A stretch of 64,000 bases of DNA from Foetidibacter luteolus (GCF_009650435.1 NZ_VVIP01000033.1:1-64000), one strand, 5' to 3'; shown: positions 27,062-37,500, counted from the stretch's first letter. Program-made: numbers and translations. The notes: generated by a model not told the origin, from the sequence alone.

Positions 27062-27748
27062 ATGAACTCAATCTTATTAGTTTCCCTGTTGTTTGTAGGC
27101 ATTAGCATGCTTGTATCAGGGGTATTAAAAAGCCGGTTTAACCAGTATAGCCAAATGCCATTGTTGTCTGGGCTTACGGGTAGGGAAGTGGCTGAGAAAA
27201 TGCTAAGGGAAAACGGTATTTATGATGTAAAAGTTATATCTGTAGATGGTTTTCTTACAGACCATTATAACCCGCTGGAAAAGACCGTTAACCTTAGCCC
27301 GGAAGTGTACAATGGCAACAGTATTGCCTCCGCAGCCATAGCCGCCCACGAATGCGGGCACGCTGTTCAGCATGCAACAGCCTATAGCTGGCTCATGATA
27401 CGCAGCAGGCTGGTGCCGGTTGTACAGTTCAGCAGCAGCATCATTCAATGGGTACTGCTGGCCGGCATATTGATGATCAACACGTTCCCTGCACTTCTAT
27501 TGGGTGGTATTGTTCTTTTTGCGCTAACCACCATTTTCTCTGTTGTAACATTGCCTGTGGAATTTGATGCCAGCAACAGGGCGCTTGCCTGGCTGGAAAG
27601 AACCAACGTAACCCGTGGCGAAGAGCAAACCAAGGCAAAAGATGCCCTGAAATGGGCCGCACTTACTTATGTTGTTGCTGCACTGGCTTCCATTGCCACC
27701 CTGGTACAGTATATAATGATATTCCTCGGAAGCAGGAACAGGAATTAA
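27062..27748 (+). CDS. YugP-like membrane zinc metallopeptidase
   Basis: A 228-residue integral-membrane protein of the neutral zinc metallopeptidase family typified by Bacillus YugP. The zinc site is HECGH (H96, E97, H100) inside AAHECGHAVQHATAY, placed between a first TM helix (residues 1-20) and a hydrophobic C-terminal half with about three TM segments. The conserved LTGREVAEKML and ITLPVEFDAS-like motifs (here VTLPVEFDASNRAL) are present. The physiological substrate is unknown in this family. Monocistronic, followed by a palindrome. Confidence 0.9.
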   Translation: MNSILLVSLLFVGISMLVSGVLKSRFNQYSQMPLLSGLTGREVAEKMLRENGIYDVKVISVDGFLTDHYNPLEKTVNLSPEVYNGNSIASAAIAAHECGHAVQHATAYSWLMIRSRLVPVVQFSSSIIQWVLLAGILMINTFPALLLGGIVLFALTTIFSVVTLPVEFDASNRALAWLERTNVTRGEEQTKAKDALKWAALTYVVAALASIATLVQYIMIFLGSRNRN

Positions 27749-27775
27749 CCGGCTAATAATTAATTAATAATATAC

Positions 27776-27805
27776 CGTTGGGGCACGATACATCGTGCCC
27801 CAACG
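27776..27805. repeat. GGGGCACGAT palindrome
   Basis: CGTTGGGGCACGAT and its exact reverse complement are separated by AC, giving a 14-bp-armed palindrome 27 bp behind the metallopeptidase stop. It has no T run. Palindromes with this GGGGCACGATACATCGTGCC core are familiar dispersed elements in Bacteroidota genomes. Confidence 0.8.
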
Positions 27806-27906
27806 CATTTACACCTGTCAGCCTGCCACAAAACCAATTTTTTCTTTTGCCGATAGGCCTTACATTCGCTGCCCTTTAAAAAGAAACTGTGTAAAACCAG
27901 CCTATT

Positions 27907-30147
27907 ATGACAGAATTTTCGCAACCTGTAGCGCTAAAGCTTAACCTGAAAACAACCCAGGTGCAGGCCGTGCTCGATTTATTGGCAGAAGGGGCAACCA
28001 TACCTTTTATTGCCCGTTACCGTAAAGATAAAACCGGCGCACTTGATGAAGTGCAGATACAGCAGATACAGGATGAGGCCAAACAACTGAAAGAGTTTAC
28101 CGAACGCAAAGCATTTATAGAAAAAACCATTACCGAGCAAAACAAAATGACGGACGCTTTGCAGGATAAACTGAACAAAGCGGCCACCCTTGCTGAGCTG
28201 GAAGATATCTACCTGCCCTACAAGCCCAAACGCAAAACAAAAGCACAAACAGCCCGGGAGAACGGCCTGGAACCACTTGCCATGCTGTTGCTGGAACAAA
28301 CGGATGCCCCGGTTGCGGAAGAGGCTGCCAGATATGTTACGGAAGCCGTTAAATCCGCCGATGATGCCCTGCAGGGCGCAAGGGATATTATTGCGGAAAT
28401 AGTAAATGAAGATGCACAGGTACGTTCCAAAATGCGTAAGCTGTTTGAGGATACCGCCACTTTTGAAAGCAAAGTGTTGCCGGAAAAAGAAACCGAAGCG
28501 GCCAAGTACAAAGATTACTTTGCGTTTAGTGAGCCGGTTTCCAAAATACCGTCGCACCGTATACTGGCGGTGCTGCGCGGTTTTTTAGAAGGCTACCTGC
28601 GCATGGGTATAGCCCCTGTGGAAGAAGAGGCGATGGAGTCTATTGAAAAGTTATATATAAAAGGCATGTCGTCTTCCGGCGAGCATGTTAAAAAAGCCAT
28701 CAAAGATGCTTACCGCCGCCTTTTACAGCCCAGCCTGGAAACGGAGTTTAGAACAGCGCTTAAGGCAAAGGCGGATGAAGAAGCCATTAATGTATTTGCG
28801 GAAAACCTGCGCCAGTTATTATTAAGCTCGCCATTGGGCGGCAAACGGCTGTTGGCGATAGACCCTGGCTACCGTACCGGCTGCAAAATTGTTTGCCTGG
28901 ATGAAAATGGCGGCCTGCAGAAAACGGGGCTCATTTTTATTCATGAAAACAACCGCATGCACGAAAGCGAGCATAAAATTCGTGAGCTGGTAGCGCAATA
29001 CAATGTGCAGGCGATAGCAGTAGGGGATGGCACGGCGGGCAGGGAAACAGAGCAGTTTATTAAAAAGCTGCAGTTAAACCTTCCCGTGTTCCTGGTAAAT
29101 GAGGATGGCGCATCCGTTTATTCCGCCAGTGAAACGGCAAGAGAAGAATTTCCGAACGAAGATATTACGGTGCGTGGCGCGGTAAGCATCGGCCGCAGGC
29201 TGATGGACCCGCTGGCCGAGCTGGTGAAGATTGATCCCAAGAGCATTGGCGTTGGCCAGTACCAGCACGATGTAAACCAGTTCAGGCTTAAAGAGCGGCT
29301 TGACCAGACTGTTGTAAGCTGCGTAAACGCGGTGGGTGTTAACCTTAATACGGCAAGTAAACATCTGTTGGGTTATGTAAGCGGCATAGGGGCAACCCTT
29401 GCTGAAAATATCATTAAACACCGTACCGAAATAGGGCGCTTTACGCATCGTAACCAATTATTGAAAGTGCCGCGGCTGGGCGGTAAGGCATTTGAACAAT
29501 GCGCAGGGTTTCTGCGCATTAACGGTGGAGAGAATGTGCTGGATGCCAGCGCCGTGCACCCGGAAGCTTACAACCTTGTTGAAAAGATGGCTGCTGATGC
29601 CGGTGTTGAAGTGAAAGCTTTAATAGGCAACGAAGCGCTTATTAAACAGGTTGATGCAAAAAAATATATAACAGAGCAGTTTGGCGAACTTACGGTTAGG
29701 GATATATTGAACGAGTTGAAAAAACCTGGCCTCGACCCACGCAGCGAACTGGAGCAGTTTGAGTTTGCCGGCATTTATGCCATTGAGGATGTGCAGGTGG
29801 GCATGGTAGTACCAGGCGTTGTTACCAATATTACCCGCTTTGGCGCTTTTGTGGATATTGGCGTTAAGCAGGACGGCCTGGTGCACGTGAGCGAAATAGC
29901 GCATCAATACATTACAGACCCCAACGAAGTACTGAAACTTAATGACAAAGTGCAGGTTAAAGTGCTGGAGGTTGACATGCCCCGTAAGCGTATTGCCTTA
30001 TCCATCAAACAAACCCAGGAAGCACCCGCAAAAAGGCCGGGTGGCAACAGGCCACAGCTTGCACGTAAAAACAATGCAGAAAAAGACCTGAGCGCCATGA
30101 GTGTTAACGATGCCCTGGCTGCTTTAAAGAAAAAGTTTGGTAAGTAA
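27907..30147 (+). CDS. tex: Tex-family transcription accessory / RNA-binding protein
   Basis: A 746-residue cytoplasmic nucleic-acid-binding protein. Domains in order: Tex N-terminal helical region (TIPFIARYRKDKTGALDE near residue 30), YqgF/RNase H-like core (LAIDPGYRTGCKIV, near residue 318), helix-hairpin-helix segments (LLGYVSGIGATLAENIIKHR, LLKVPRLGGKAFEQCAGFLR), and a C-terminal S1 domain (VGMVVPGVVTNITRFGAFVD). Length is normal. Tex binds RNA and influences transcription in several bacteria. It is followed at once by a bidirectional terminator shared with the convergent downstream gene. Confidence 0.95.
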   Translation: MTEFSQPVALKLNLKTTQVQAVLDLLAEGATIPFIARYRKDKTGALDEVQIQQIQDEAKQLKEFTERKAFIEKTITEQNKMTDALQDKLNKAATLAELEDIYLPYKPKRKTKAQTARENGLEPLAMLLLEQTDAPVAEEAARYVTEAVKSADDALQGARDIIAEIVNEDAQVRSKMRKLFEDTATFESKVLPEKETEAAKYKDYFAFSEPVSKIPSHRILAVLRGFLEGYLRMGIAPVEEEAMESIEKLYIKGMSSSGEHVKKAIKDAYRRLLQPSLETEFRTALKAKADEEAINVFAENLRQLLLSSPLGGKRLLAIDPGYRTGCKIVCLDENGGLQKTGLIFIHENNRMHESEHKIRELVAQYNVQAIAVGDGTAGRETEQFIKKLQLNLPVFLVNEDGASVYSASETAREEFPNEDITVRGAVSIGRRLMDPLAELVKIDPKSIGVGQYQHDVNQFRLKERLDQTVVSCVNAVGVNLNTASKHLLGYVSGIGATLAENIIKHRTEIGRFTHRNQLLKVPRLGGKAFEQCAGFLRINGGENVLDASAVHPEAYNLVEKMAADAGVEVKALIGNEALIKQVDAKKYITEQFGELTVRDILNELKKPGLDPRSELEQFEFAGIYAIEDVQVGMVVPGVVTNITRFGAFVDIGVKQDGLVHVSEIAHQYITDPNEVLKLNDKVQVKVLEVDMPRKRIALSIKQTQEAPAKRPGGNRPQLARKNNAEKDLSAMSVNDALAALKKKFGK

Positions 30148-30169
30148 GTAGTTTTCTTTCCTGTAATAA

Positions 30170-30207
30170 AAAAGAGATGCTGTATTTATTCTTACAGCAT
30201 CTCTTTT
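30170..30207. terminator. Bidirectional intrinsic terminator
   Basis: A perfect 15-bp stem (30170-30184 with 30193-30207) and an 8-nt loop, with A and T runs as its ends, lies between tex and the convergent exported-protein gene. It serves both directions. Confidence 0.92.
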
Positions 30208-30223
30208 GCTTTCAGGAGGGCAA

Positions 30224-30664
30224 TTATTTCTTTTTAAAAGTGCTTATTTCGCCGTTCTTGTTAACCTCCAGTATCATGCTCTTATTGTTAATGCCAAGGC
30301 CAACATAGTAATGTACACTGTTGTCTGCTTCGTCGGTAAATTCAATGGCTTCGGTAATAGTCCAGCCGCCGTATTCTTTGCTGATGGTTTCAGAGGAACC
30401 TGCCGGTAGTTCGCTGAGTTTAATATGCCTGCTTTGGGCTACCATTTCACCTTCTGTAGAGTAGTATACTTCCATGTTTTGGTTGCCGGATGTAAAGCTT
30501 ATCTTGGTAAGCTGGTCAACAGTTTTTACTGTTACATTGGTGGCTTCAGGAAAGGCCTTGCTGAATGCGTTGGCGCCGGTAAATCCGTAAACTTTGTTAC
30601 CGTTTGCCATTACGCTGGTTGCTAAACTGATGATGAGAGCTGAAGTGATAAAAAACCTTTTCAT
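30224..30664 (-). CDS. Small exported protein, PepSY/BLIP-like fold
   Basis: A 146-residue protein with a clear signal peptide (MKRFFITSALIISLATSVMA). The mature part has the pattern of small PepSY-like periplasmic proteins of Bacteroidota (FSKAFPEATNVTVKTVDQL, VEYYSTEGEM-like VYYSTEGEMVAQSRHIKLSE, LEVNKNGEISTFKKK). Members bind peptides or act as chaperone-like inhibitors; the role here is unknown. It is alone, with an R1 repeat about 220 bp upstream of its start. Confidence 0.75.
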   Translation of the reverse strand: MKRFFITSALIISLATSVMANGNKVYGFTGANAFSKAFPEATNVTVKTVDQLTKISFTSGNQNMEVYYSTEGEMVAQSRHIKLSELPAGSSETISKEYGGWTITEAIEFTDEADNSVHYYVGLGINNKSMILEVNKNGEISTFKKK

Positions 30665-31298
30665 AAATGTTGTTTTAAAATTGAGTTAGATAATTTTCGT
30701 TTGATGCATAGTATAAGTCCAACGTGGTGCCAAAACGTGCCAGCCGGTATAACTACATGAAAATCATTCTGTTTACAATCTATTAACAACTATATATGTG
30801 TCCGGTAATGAAACAAAATCCGTTCACTGCGGACGGTTTTGATACAATTGCGCGGCGTATAAAATCTATTTTGAGAATATTTATTTCAGGGGGTGTCCCC
30901 AAGCTGCGCAAGGGGCCGGGCTTTCCGCTCATACTCCGCCACAAAGCCCGGCTGCGAAGGCTTCAGCGGGGTAACCGCTTCAATCCCTCACCCAACAGCC
31001 GGTTGCAGGTTACCGGTTGCAGGATGCCGGTCTGTTGAAGTTTAAAAGTCTTATAATTTGTTTGAACGATGAAGTGAAGAAGCTCATTCAACAGTTACCG
31101 GTTGCCAGTTGCTGGTTGCCAGTCTGTTGAAGTTTAAAAGGCTTATGATTTGTTTGAATGATACAGTGCAAAAGCTCTTCAATACCCGCTGCTAATAGTA
31201 AACTTTAACAAATGAACATGGAACAACCAAAGCCACTATGCTCCACTTTATTTTAATGCTTAACTTGTTGGTAAGTAATACTAATATCAAAACTATTT
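30665..31298. other. Repeat-rich spacer
   Basis: Contains R1 copy E (30886-30993) followed by two diverged copies of a roughly 102-bp unit (about 31000-31100 and 31101-31200), each with CCGGTTGC..GCCGGTCTGTTGAAG or similar, TTTAAAAG.CTTAT.ATTTGT, TTGAA.GAT, and AAGCTC.TTCAA. No gene was recognised. Confidence 0.65.
30886..30993 (+). repeat. REP-like dispersed repeat R1, copy E
   Basis: TCAGGGGGTGTCCCC, AAGCTGCGCAAGGGG, CCGGGCTTTCCGCT, ACTCCGCCACAAAGCCCGG, GGGGTAACCGCTTCAATCCC, TCACCC. The short frame here is repeat-derived. Confidence 0.78.
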
Positions 31299-31547
31299 AT
31301 GGTAGATGATTTATGGAAGCATGTGAAAACAATTCCGGATGGCGAATACTTTGAAATAAGCGGATTAAACATCTGGAATTGCAAATGGGAAAGTACTGGC
31401 GAAAGTGTTGAGGTTAAAGACCCGTTGTATGGGCAAACTCATCGTTTTACCATTTATGAAATTCAAAATGAGCGGCGCAGGATACAATTTGCCGCAGGAG
31501 AATTTTCGAATTGCGTATGGGGTATCTATCAAAAAGAATGCAAGTGA
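31299..31547 (+). CDS. Hypothetical small protein
   Basis: An 82-residue soluble protein (MVDDLWKHVKTIPDGEYFEI... to GIYQKECK) with three cysteines and five tryptophans, and a beta-rich look. No export signal and no recognised family. It stands 22 bp before the VOC gene on the same strand, so both are probably in one transcript. Codon use and composition resemble the neighbours, which supports a real gene. Confidence 0.6.
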   Translation: MVDDLWKHVKTIPDGEYFEISGLNIWNCKWESTGESVEVKDPLYGQTHRFTIYEIQNERRRIQFAAGEFSNCVWGIYQKECK

Positions 31548-31569
31548 TTTGCACCACTAAAACAATAAA

Positions 31570-31950
31570 ATGAGCATAGTACAATTCATTAATAGCGGCC
31601 CGCATTTGCCGGTACAAAACCTGCGTGCAACACTTGATTATTACCGGGATAAACTGGGCTTTACAGATGAATGGGTCTTTGGTGAAAAAGACGGCGGTAT
31701 AAGAAGGGACAGCCTGCGGCTTCTTTTTGCCGAAGACCCCGCTTTCGCCAGTAATATCAATAACAGCCGCCACCGGCTGCCGCTGCTATGGTTTGTTGAA
31801 AACATAGAGCAGGTATTTGCTGAGTTTAAGCAACGCCAAATTGAATTAGCCGAAGAATTAAGAACACATCCTTACCAGCTTAAGGAATTTGCTTTTATTG
31901 ATATCAATGGGTATTACATCCGCGTAGCGGAAGCTATTGAACAGGAATAA
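31570..31950 (+). CDS. VOC-family (glyoxalase/bleomycin-resistance) protein
   Basis: A 126-residue protein with one betaalphabetabetabeta pair: FINSGPHLPVQNLRATLDYY at the start, then RDKLGF, the LRLLFAEDP edge, and FAFIDINGYYIRVAE-like end (here EFAFIDINGYYIRVAEA). Such single-domain members dimerise to build the metal/ligand pocket. The substrate is not identifiable; bleomycin-type antibiotic binding or a small enzyme role are both open. Probably co-transcribed with the 82-residue protein upstream. Confidence 0.82.
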   Translation: MSIVQFINSGPHLPVQNLRATLDYYRDKLGFTDEWVFGEKDGGIRRDSLRLLFAEDPAFASNINNSRHRLPLLWFVENIEQVFAEFKQRQIELAEELRTHPYQLKEFAFIDINGYYIRVAEAIEQE

Positions 31951-32013
31951 TGCCAACCCTACTTTAATGATGCGCTACACTGGCGATGGCTTCACCCACA
32001 AGGCTGTCGCAGT

Positions 32014-32281
32014 TTATTTTCTTTTAGAAAACCTGGCCGCGAATGCAGCAGCGTCGTGCTGGGTAATCAGTACACAGTCTTTAGTCAGGCGTACATCAAT
32101 TTCAATCATTTTATAACCACGCTCAATAGCCTGTTGCAAAGCCGGCAGGCCGTTCCGCGTTTATACTGTCCACCACGCCACCACGGTGGGCAATAAGATA
32201 GTAAGCAGTTTTATTAACGGTAGTTTGCGCAGCGCTATACCCGGTAATTGCGAGTGCGCAAATGAAAAAAAGCTTTTTTAT
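32014..32281 (-). pseudogene. Glycerophosphodiester phosphodiesterase remnant
   Basis: Decayed, exported GDPD-family gene. Minus-strand reading starts at ATA where ATG is expected (32281-32279), gives a signal-like KKLFFICALAITGYSAAQ, then the hallmark AHRGG at the active site. After INAER the frame is lost to a stop. The next frame continues with LPALQQAIERGYKMIEIDVR and LTKDCVLITQHD, the second GDPD signature, and ends TAA after about 12 unrelated residues. So it has start-codon loss, at least one frameshift, and no C-terminal two thirds of the domain. Confidence 0.75.
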
Positions 32282-32382
32282 GCGTTAGCGTGTGGCGGTA
32301 AAGTTATGCTTCCCGGGTAAACAAAATATTAATTGCGGGTTATGTGTAGCCATGCATTTCATGCATGGGGCAGAAGAGTGGT

Positions 32383-32470
32383 TATGGGCCCGGCAGGAGG
32401 AGCCACTATGAGGCGTCGTTGCGTCGCACTCGTTAACGCCTTGTTCTCTATTCCCCATAGTACAACAGGC
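32383..32470 (+). repeat. Dispersed repeat R3, copy 3
   Basis: TATGGGCCCGGCAGGAGGAG, CACTATGAGGC, GTTGCGTCGCACTCG, then TTCTCTATTCCCCATAGTAC. The start, the GCGTCGCACTC core and the CCCCAT end are shared with the copy at 44595-44740. Confidence 0.65.
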
Positions 32471-32649
32471 TTTAGTTGTTTAAAGTTTGTTTGTGGCCTG
32501 GATAGCTGCCCACTGAAACAAGTGTGAAGATCACACCGGGAATTCGTCTGGGGGTATTAATGGTTTGGCCATTCGGCATAAGGCATATTTCTAAGCTATT
32601 TTGCAATAGAAAAATGATGGGGTACACAGCCTGAGAACTGTTTAAATTT

Positions 32650-32755
32650 AGTTTTGAAGATTTTGCATAAAACCAGAGCCGCCATTATAGCCGAACGATG
32701 AAAGGATTGCGACGCAAGAGGCGATGCCATGAAAAACCGCTGCTGGTATCCAAAA
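32650..32755 (+). repeat. Dispersed repeat R4, copy 3
   Basis: TTGAAGATTTTGCATAAAAC, GCCGCCATTATAGCCGAA, GATGAAAGGATTGCGACGCA, GGCGATGCCATGAAAAACCG, CTGCTGGTATCC. Same outer parts as 18570-18750 but a different centre; the centre matches 2704-2770. Confidence 0.7.
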
Positions 32756-33094
32756 GAATTGTCTTTGAAACGACTTCTTATAGTTACAGGGGGGAGATAT
32801 GGGTACATAAGCATAAATAAAAAAGAAAGCACCAAGTTTGGTTCAGTATCTTCCTAATTGCTTATTCCGATACTTTTCCTAACCCGATGCTTCCGTGGCT
32901 TCATTGCCTTTTTACAGGCATTTCCACCTCAAGATGCATTCAATCTTTTTACAGATATTCTGCTCCTCAATTGTACATTGAAGATACGTTTACCTATAGC
33001 GGGAATCCAAAAAAATCAACTGTTTGTTTTACACCCGTTACGCACTTTATATGCAGGTTTTACACAGCTAAAAGCAGGTTGTAAAAGAGGTTGT

Positions 33095-34372
33095 TCAGGC
33101 TATTTTAACAAGATAGGGATTACGCCTGCCTTTCTGCACCAGGATGTACTGTTGGTGCAGCAACTTTGATTCGTTAATTATTTCCTGCACACTGTCAACT
33201 TTTATCCTGTTAATGCTGATACCCCCATTTTGCAACATCTTTCTTGCTTCGCCTTTACTGGCAAGAATACCCGTTTCGGCCAGGAAACTTACGATATCTA
33301 TGCCTTCCTTTATTTTAGTGCGTGGAAAATCAAATTTCTCAACGCCTTCCATCCCTTCCAGGTCTTCCACGCTAAGGCTTTCTGCCGGGGCGGTTTTGTT
33401 GGCGAATATTTTTTCAGTTGTTTCTGTTGCTTTCAAATACTCATCCTCTCCATGAACAAAAATGGTAATGGCTTTTGCCAGCGTTTTTTGCAGAATGCGC
33501 TGAGAAGCATCTTTTTCATGTGCTGTAATCAGCTCATCAATTTCCCCTTTGCCTAAAAAGGTGAAAATCTTAATCCACTTTTTGGCATCTTCATCTGTAG
33601 CAGTTAACCAAAACTGGTAAAATTTAAAAGCATGAGTTTTTTCCGGATCAAGCCAAACATTGCCCTGCTCGGTTTTACCGAATTTGCCACCATCGCTTTT
33701 GGTAAGCAAAGGGCAGGTAAAGGCAAAGGCTTGTCCGCCTGCTTTACGGCGTATCAATTCTGTACCGGTAGTAATGTTTCCCCACTGGTCGCTGCCGCCC
33801 ATTTGCAGCTTGCAGTTATGGTGCTGGTACAGCCAGTAAAAGTCGTAACCCTGCATAAGCTGGTAAGCAAACTCAGTATAGCTGATGCCGGTTTCTCCTT
33901 CGATCCTTTTTTTCACACTGTCTTTTGCCATCATGTAATTAACGGTAATGTGTTTGCCGGTATCGCGTAAAAAATCAATGAAGGATATGCCTTTAAACCA
34001 GTCATAGTTGTTTACCATAACAGCGGCATTGGGTTTGACTGTGTCAAAATCAAGATAGCGGGAAAGCTGTTTTTTGATGCCGTCAAGATTTTTGTTCAAC
34101 TGTTCTTCGTTCAGCAAATTGCGTTCATCACTTCTGCCGCTCGGGTCGCCAATCATGCCGGTGGCGCCGCCTACCAGTGCAAAAGGCTTGTGGCCAGCCC
34201 GTTGCAGGTGCACCAATAGTAATATTGGCACCAGGCTTCCAATATGCAGGCTGTCAGCAGTAGGGTCAAAGCCAATGTAAGCTGCCGTCATTTCTTTGTT
34301 TAACTGTTCTTCTGTACCAGGCATTATATCCTGTATCATACCTCTCCAGCGTAACTCTTCAACCAGGTTCAT
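33095..34372 (-). CDS. tyrS: Tyrosine--tRNA ligase
   Basis: A 425-residue class I aminoacyl-tRNA synthetase charging tRNA-Tyr. The ATP-binding HIGH motif appears as HIGS (GFDPTADSLHIGSLVPIL, near residue 42) and the KMSKS motif as KFGKT (SDGGKFGKTEQGN). Tyr-binding residues lie in YQLMQGYDFYWLYQHHNCKLQ-type text around residue 170-190. A C-terminal S4 RNA-binding domain follows (ASKGEARKMLQNGGISINR). Length and domains are those of the bacterial TyrRS I class. It is a single gene divergent from the PorU2-like gene, with a 174-bp spacer in between. Confidence 0.97.
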   Translation of the reverse strand: MNLVEELRWRGMIQDIMPGTEEQLNKEMTAAYIGFDPTADSLHIGSLVPILLLVHLQRAGHKPFALVGGATGMIGDPSGRSDERNLLNEEQLNKNLDGIKKQLSRYLDFDTVKPNAAVMVNNYDWFKGISFIDFLRDTGKHITVNYMMAKDSVKKRIEGETGISYTEFAYQLMQGYDFYWLYQHHNCKLQMGGSDQWGNITTGTELIRRKAGGQAFAFTCPLLTKSDGGKFGKTEQGNVWLDPEKTHAFKFYQFWLTATDEDAKKWIKIFTFLGKGEIDELITAHEKDASQRILQKTLAKAITIFVHGEDEYLKATETTEKIFANKTAPAESLSVEDLEGMEGVEKFDFPRTKIKEGIDIVSFLAETGILASKGEARKMLQNGGISINRIKVDSVQEIINESKLLHQQYILVQKGRRNPYLVKIA

Positions 34373-34546
34373 TGCATGAAATTTTGCGCAAAAGTAAGTA
34401 CTTGGCAGGTATGCTCACAGTGTAAAGCAACTTCTTTTTAATCCTTAATTAATGGCTTGGTTGATGAGTGTTAAAATAAAAGAGCGCAATTTTGTATTCT
34501 ATTATCACAAAAAAATCCATGTCTAATATCCTCAAACTCTAAGAAA

Positions 34547-37500
34547 ATGCCACGAAGATTATTAGCCGTCCTGCTGCTTGCCCTCTGTTACTGCTCTGCG
34601 TATTCTCAATCATACCGTAACGAGTGGATAGACTTCAACAAGACCTACTATAAGTTCAAGATAGGCCCATTTGGTTTTGATATAGTGAATGCACCTGTAA
34701 AAAAAGGGGTTGTTCGTATTTCCCAGGCTTCTCTTACCTCCGCTGGTATTGGCTATATACCATTTGAGCAGTTGCAGCTATGGCATAACGGCGAGGAAGT
34801 AATGCTCTATACATCCAAACCTGCAGGTGTGCCTGGTGCCGGCGATTACATAGAATTCTGGGGAGAAATAAATGACGGCAAAATAGACCGGGATTTATAC
34901 AGGCAACCGGATTACCAGTTATCCGATTACTGGAGCATGCAAACCGATACCGCAGCCTATTTTTTTACTGTTAATACTTCCGGTAACAATAAGCGGTACA
35001 CAAATGCTGCCAACAATGCGGCCACAGCCAGCATACAGCCCGAAGCAAACTTCATGTATAAAATTGGCCGCTATTACAGGTTTGATATTAATCCCGGGCT
35101 TGCCGCGGTAGCCAGCACAAACCTTTACTCTTCATCATACGACCGTGGTGAAATGTGGGTTAGCAGGCCCACCAGGCCTGTAGCTTGTGGATGCGGCCAG
35201 GGTCCTATACCACAAAGTTTTCTAGATTTACATGCGGATGCAAATGGCGCTGCAATGACATTGAAAATAAACGCCGTTGGTGCAGCCTTAAATCCGCGTA
35301 AAGTAAAAGTGAGCATTAATGGGGACGAGGTTAGCCAGTTTACCATGAATTACTTCAATACCTCATCTCCCGAAATAAAGAATATAGCTGTTTCAAAAAT
35401 ACAGAACGACCAGGCAACGGTGGTGATTGAAAATTTAAGCGGCGGAACCAGTGACCTTATGAATGTGGCTACTGTTGAACTAACCTATCCCCGTCTATTT
35501 GATTTCGGCGGCGCCAGCAGCTTTGAATTTTCATTACCGGCATCTGATACCGGCAGGTTAATTAGTGTAAGCAATTTTAGCAATACCTCGGGGCTACCGG
35601 TTTTATTGGATATGGCCAATGGAAAGAGATATGTAGCAGTGGCAGGGTCTGGAAGTACATGGCGGTTCTTACTGAATGCGTCTTCTGTTGATTATAAGCT
35701 TGTAATGGTAAGAAGTGATGGCTCCGCGGCACAGGCGGCAACAGGGTTTGAAACCCGCAAATTTGTAAATTATCAGAAAGCCAGCAGCCAGGGTGACTAC
35801 CTTATTATCAGCAATCCGATTCTTTACGGAACCGGATCGGATAACTACGTTGAACAATACAGGGCATACCGCAGTTCTGACGCAGGCGGTGGCTTTAACG
35901 CCAAATTGATAGATGTAAACGAACTTACCGACCAGTTTGCATATGGTATTAAAAAGCACCCTCTTGCCATCAAGAATTTTCTCCGTTACGCCAGGAAAAA
36001 TTTTTCTGAAGCTCCCAGGATGGTTTTCCTGCTTGGTAAAGGTGTTGATTATGCCAGCTACCGGAAGAATGAGAGTAATGCTGTGGCCGACAAGACGAAC
36101 CTTGTACCCACCTGGGGGTATCCAGGGTCTGACAACCTGATGTGTTCTGAAGATATGAACCCGGTGGTTGCTACACCGGTAGGCAGGCTTTCGGCTGCTA
36201 CGCCCGCAGAAGTAGGTAATTACCTGAAAAAGATTATGGAGTATGAAGCATCTCAAAGCAGTGGCCCCAACACTATTGATGAAAAAGCCTGGATGCGTAA
36301 TGTATTACATTTAACGGGCGCAAGCGATGCTGTTTTAGGCTCCACGCTTGACGCGTATAATGATAACTACAAAAAAATTATCAGCGACACACTGTTTGGC
36401 GGTGTGGTAACCAGCTTTAGCAAAACCGCCGATCCTGCCAGCTATCCTAAAGCAATCATAAACTTTAAGTCTGTTTACGAACAAGGGGCCAGCCTTGTAG
36501 AATATTTTGGCCACTCGTCTCAAACCAGCCTCGACTTTAGCTTAAGTAACCCGAACGAATACAACAATAAAGGTAAATACCCTCTTTTTATAGTGAATGG
36601 GTGTTTAGCCGGAAACATTTTTGGCTTTGAGCAGGAAAGGCTTAATATTCGTTCAACAACTTCGGAAAAATTTGTTTTTGAGCCGGCCAGAGGTGCCATC
36701 GGCTATATTGCGACCACCAGTTTTGGTGCTGTGCCCTATCTTGACGCGTTCACTAAAAATTATTATACAGCCATAGCCAAAACCAAATATGGCAAACCGG
36801 TTAGTGAAATTTCGCAGGAGGCCATTTCTCAAACCTTAAGCCAACTGGGCATCTTTGATTTCTTCGCCCGTATTCACGCAGAACAATACGAATTTCATGG
36901 CGACCCGGCTTTAAAAATGAATAGTTTTGATTTGCCTGATTACGCGATAGATTCAAGCCGCATACAGATAGCTAAATCCATATCAGTAGCAGATGAAGTT
37001 TTGCCGGTAAAAGTTAGCGTGTATAACCTGGGGCGTATTTCTGCTGATTCTGTAACATTGAATTTCTACAGAAAGTTTCCTTCAGGCGACAGCGTTTTCA
37101 TCTTCAGCAAAAAAATGAGACCGGTAGCATCTTCGGCTTCAATTGAGGTGAAATTGCCCATTATTGCTAACAGGGATAAAGGGATTGGCTTCATCACGGT
37201 ATTTATTGATGAAGAAAATAAATTGGCTGAAGTAACAGAGAATAACAATGTGGCTACAGCTTCCTTCAAGATTATCGGTAGTGATGTAAAGCCTGTTTAT
37301 CCTTATAATTATTCAATTGTAACGGGCAATTCCGTTCAACTGATAGGTTCAACCGCTGATGCGCTTGAGAAGGAGCAGGATTACATTATTGAAATGGATA
37401 CAACAGCTCTCTTCAATTCCCCTTTCAAGCAAACGATTTATAAAACTACAGCCGGGGGATTGGTTGAAGCCGGCACTGTTGCACTTACACTCAACAATAC

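Larger units (their letters stand above)
32282..33094. other. Repeat-bearing spacer before tyrS end
   Basis: Holds repeat R3 (32383-32470), repeat R4 copy 3 (32650-32755), and about 250 bp (32840-33094) of apparently degenerate sequence without a supportable gene. Nothing here resembles a terminator for tyrS. Confidence 0.5.

Noticed and set aside
32522..32540. CRP-like site (GTGTGA-AGA-TCACAC)
   Set aside because: The spacer is 3 bp instead of 6, and no gene start lies next to it.
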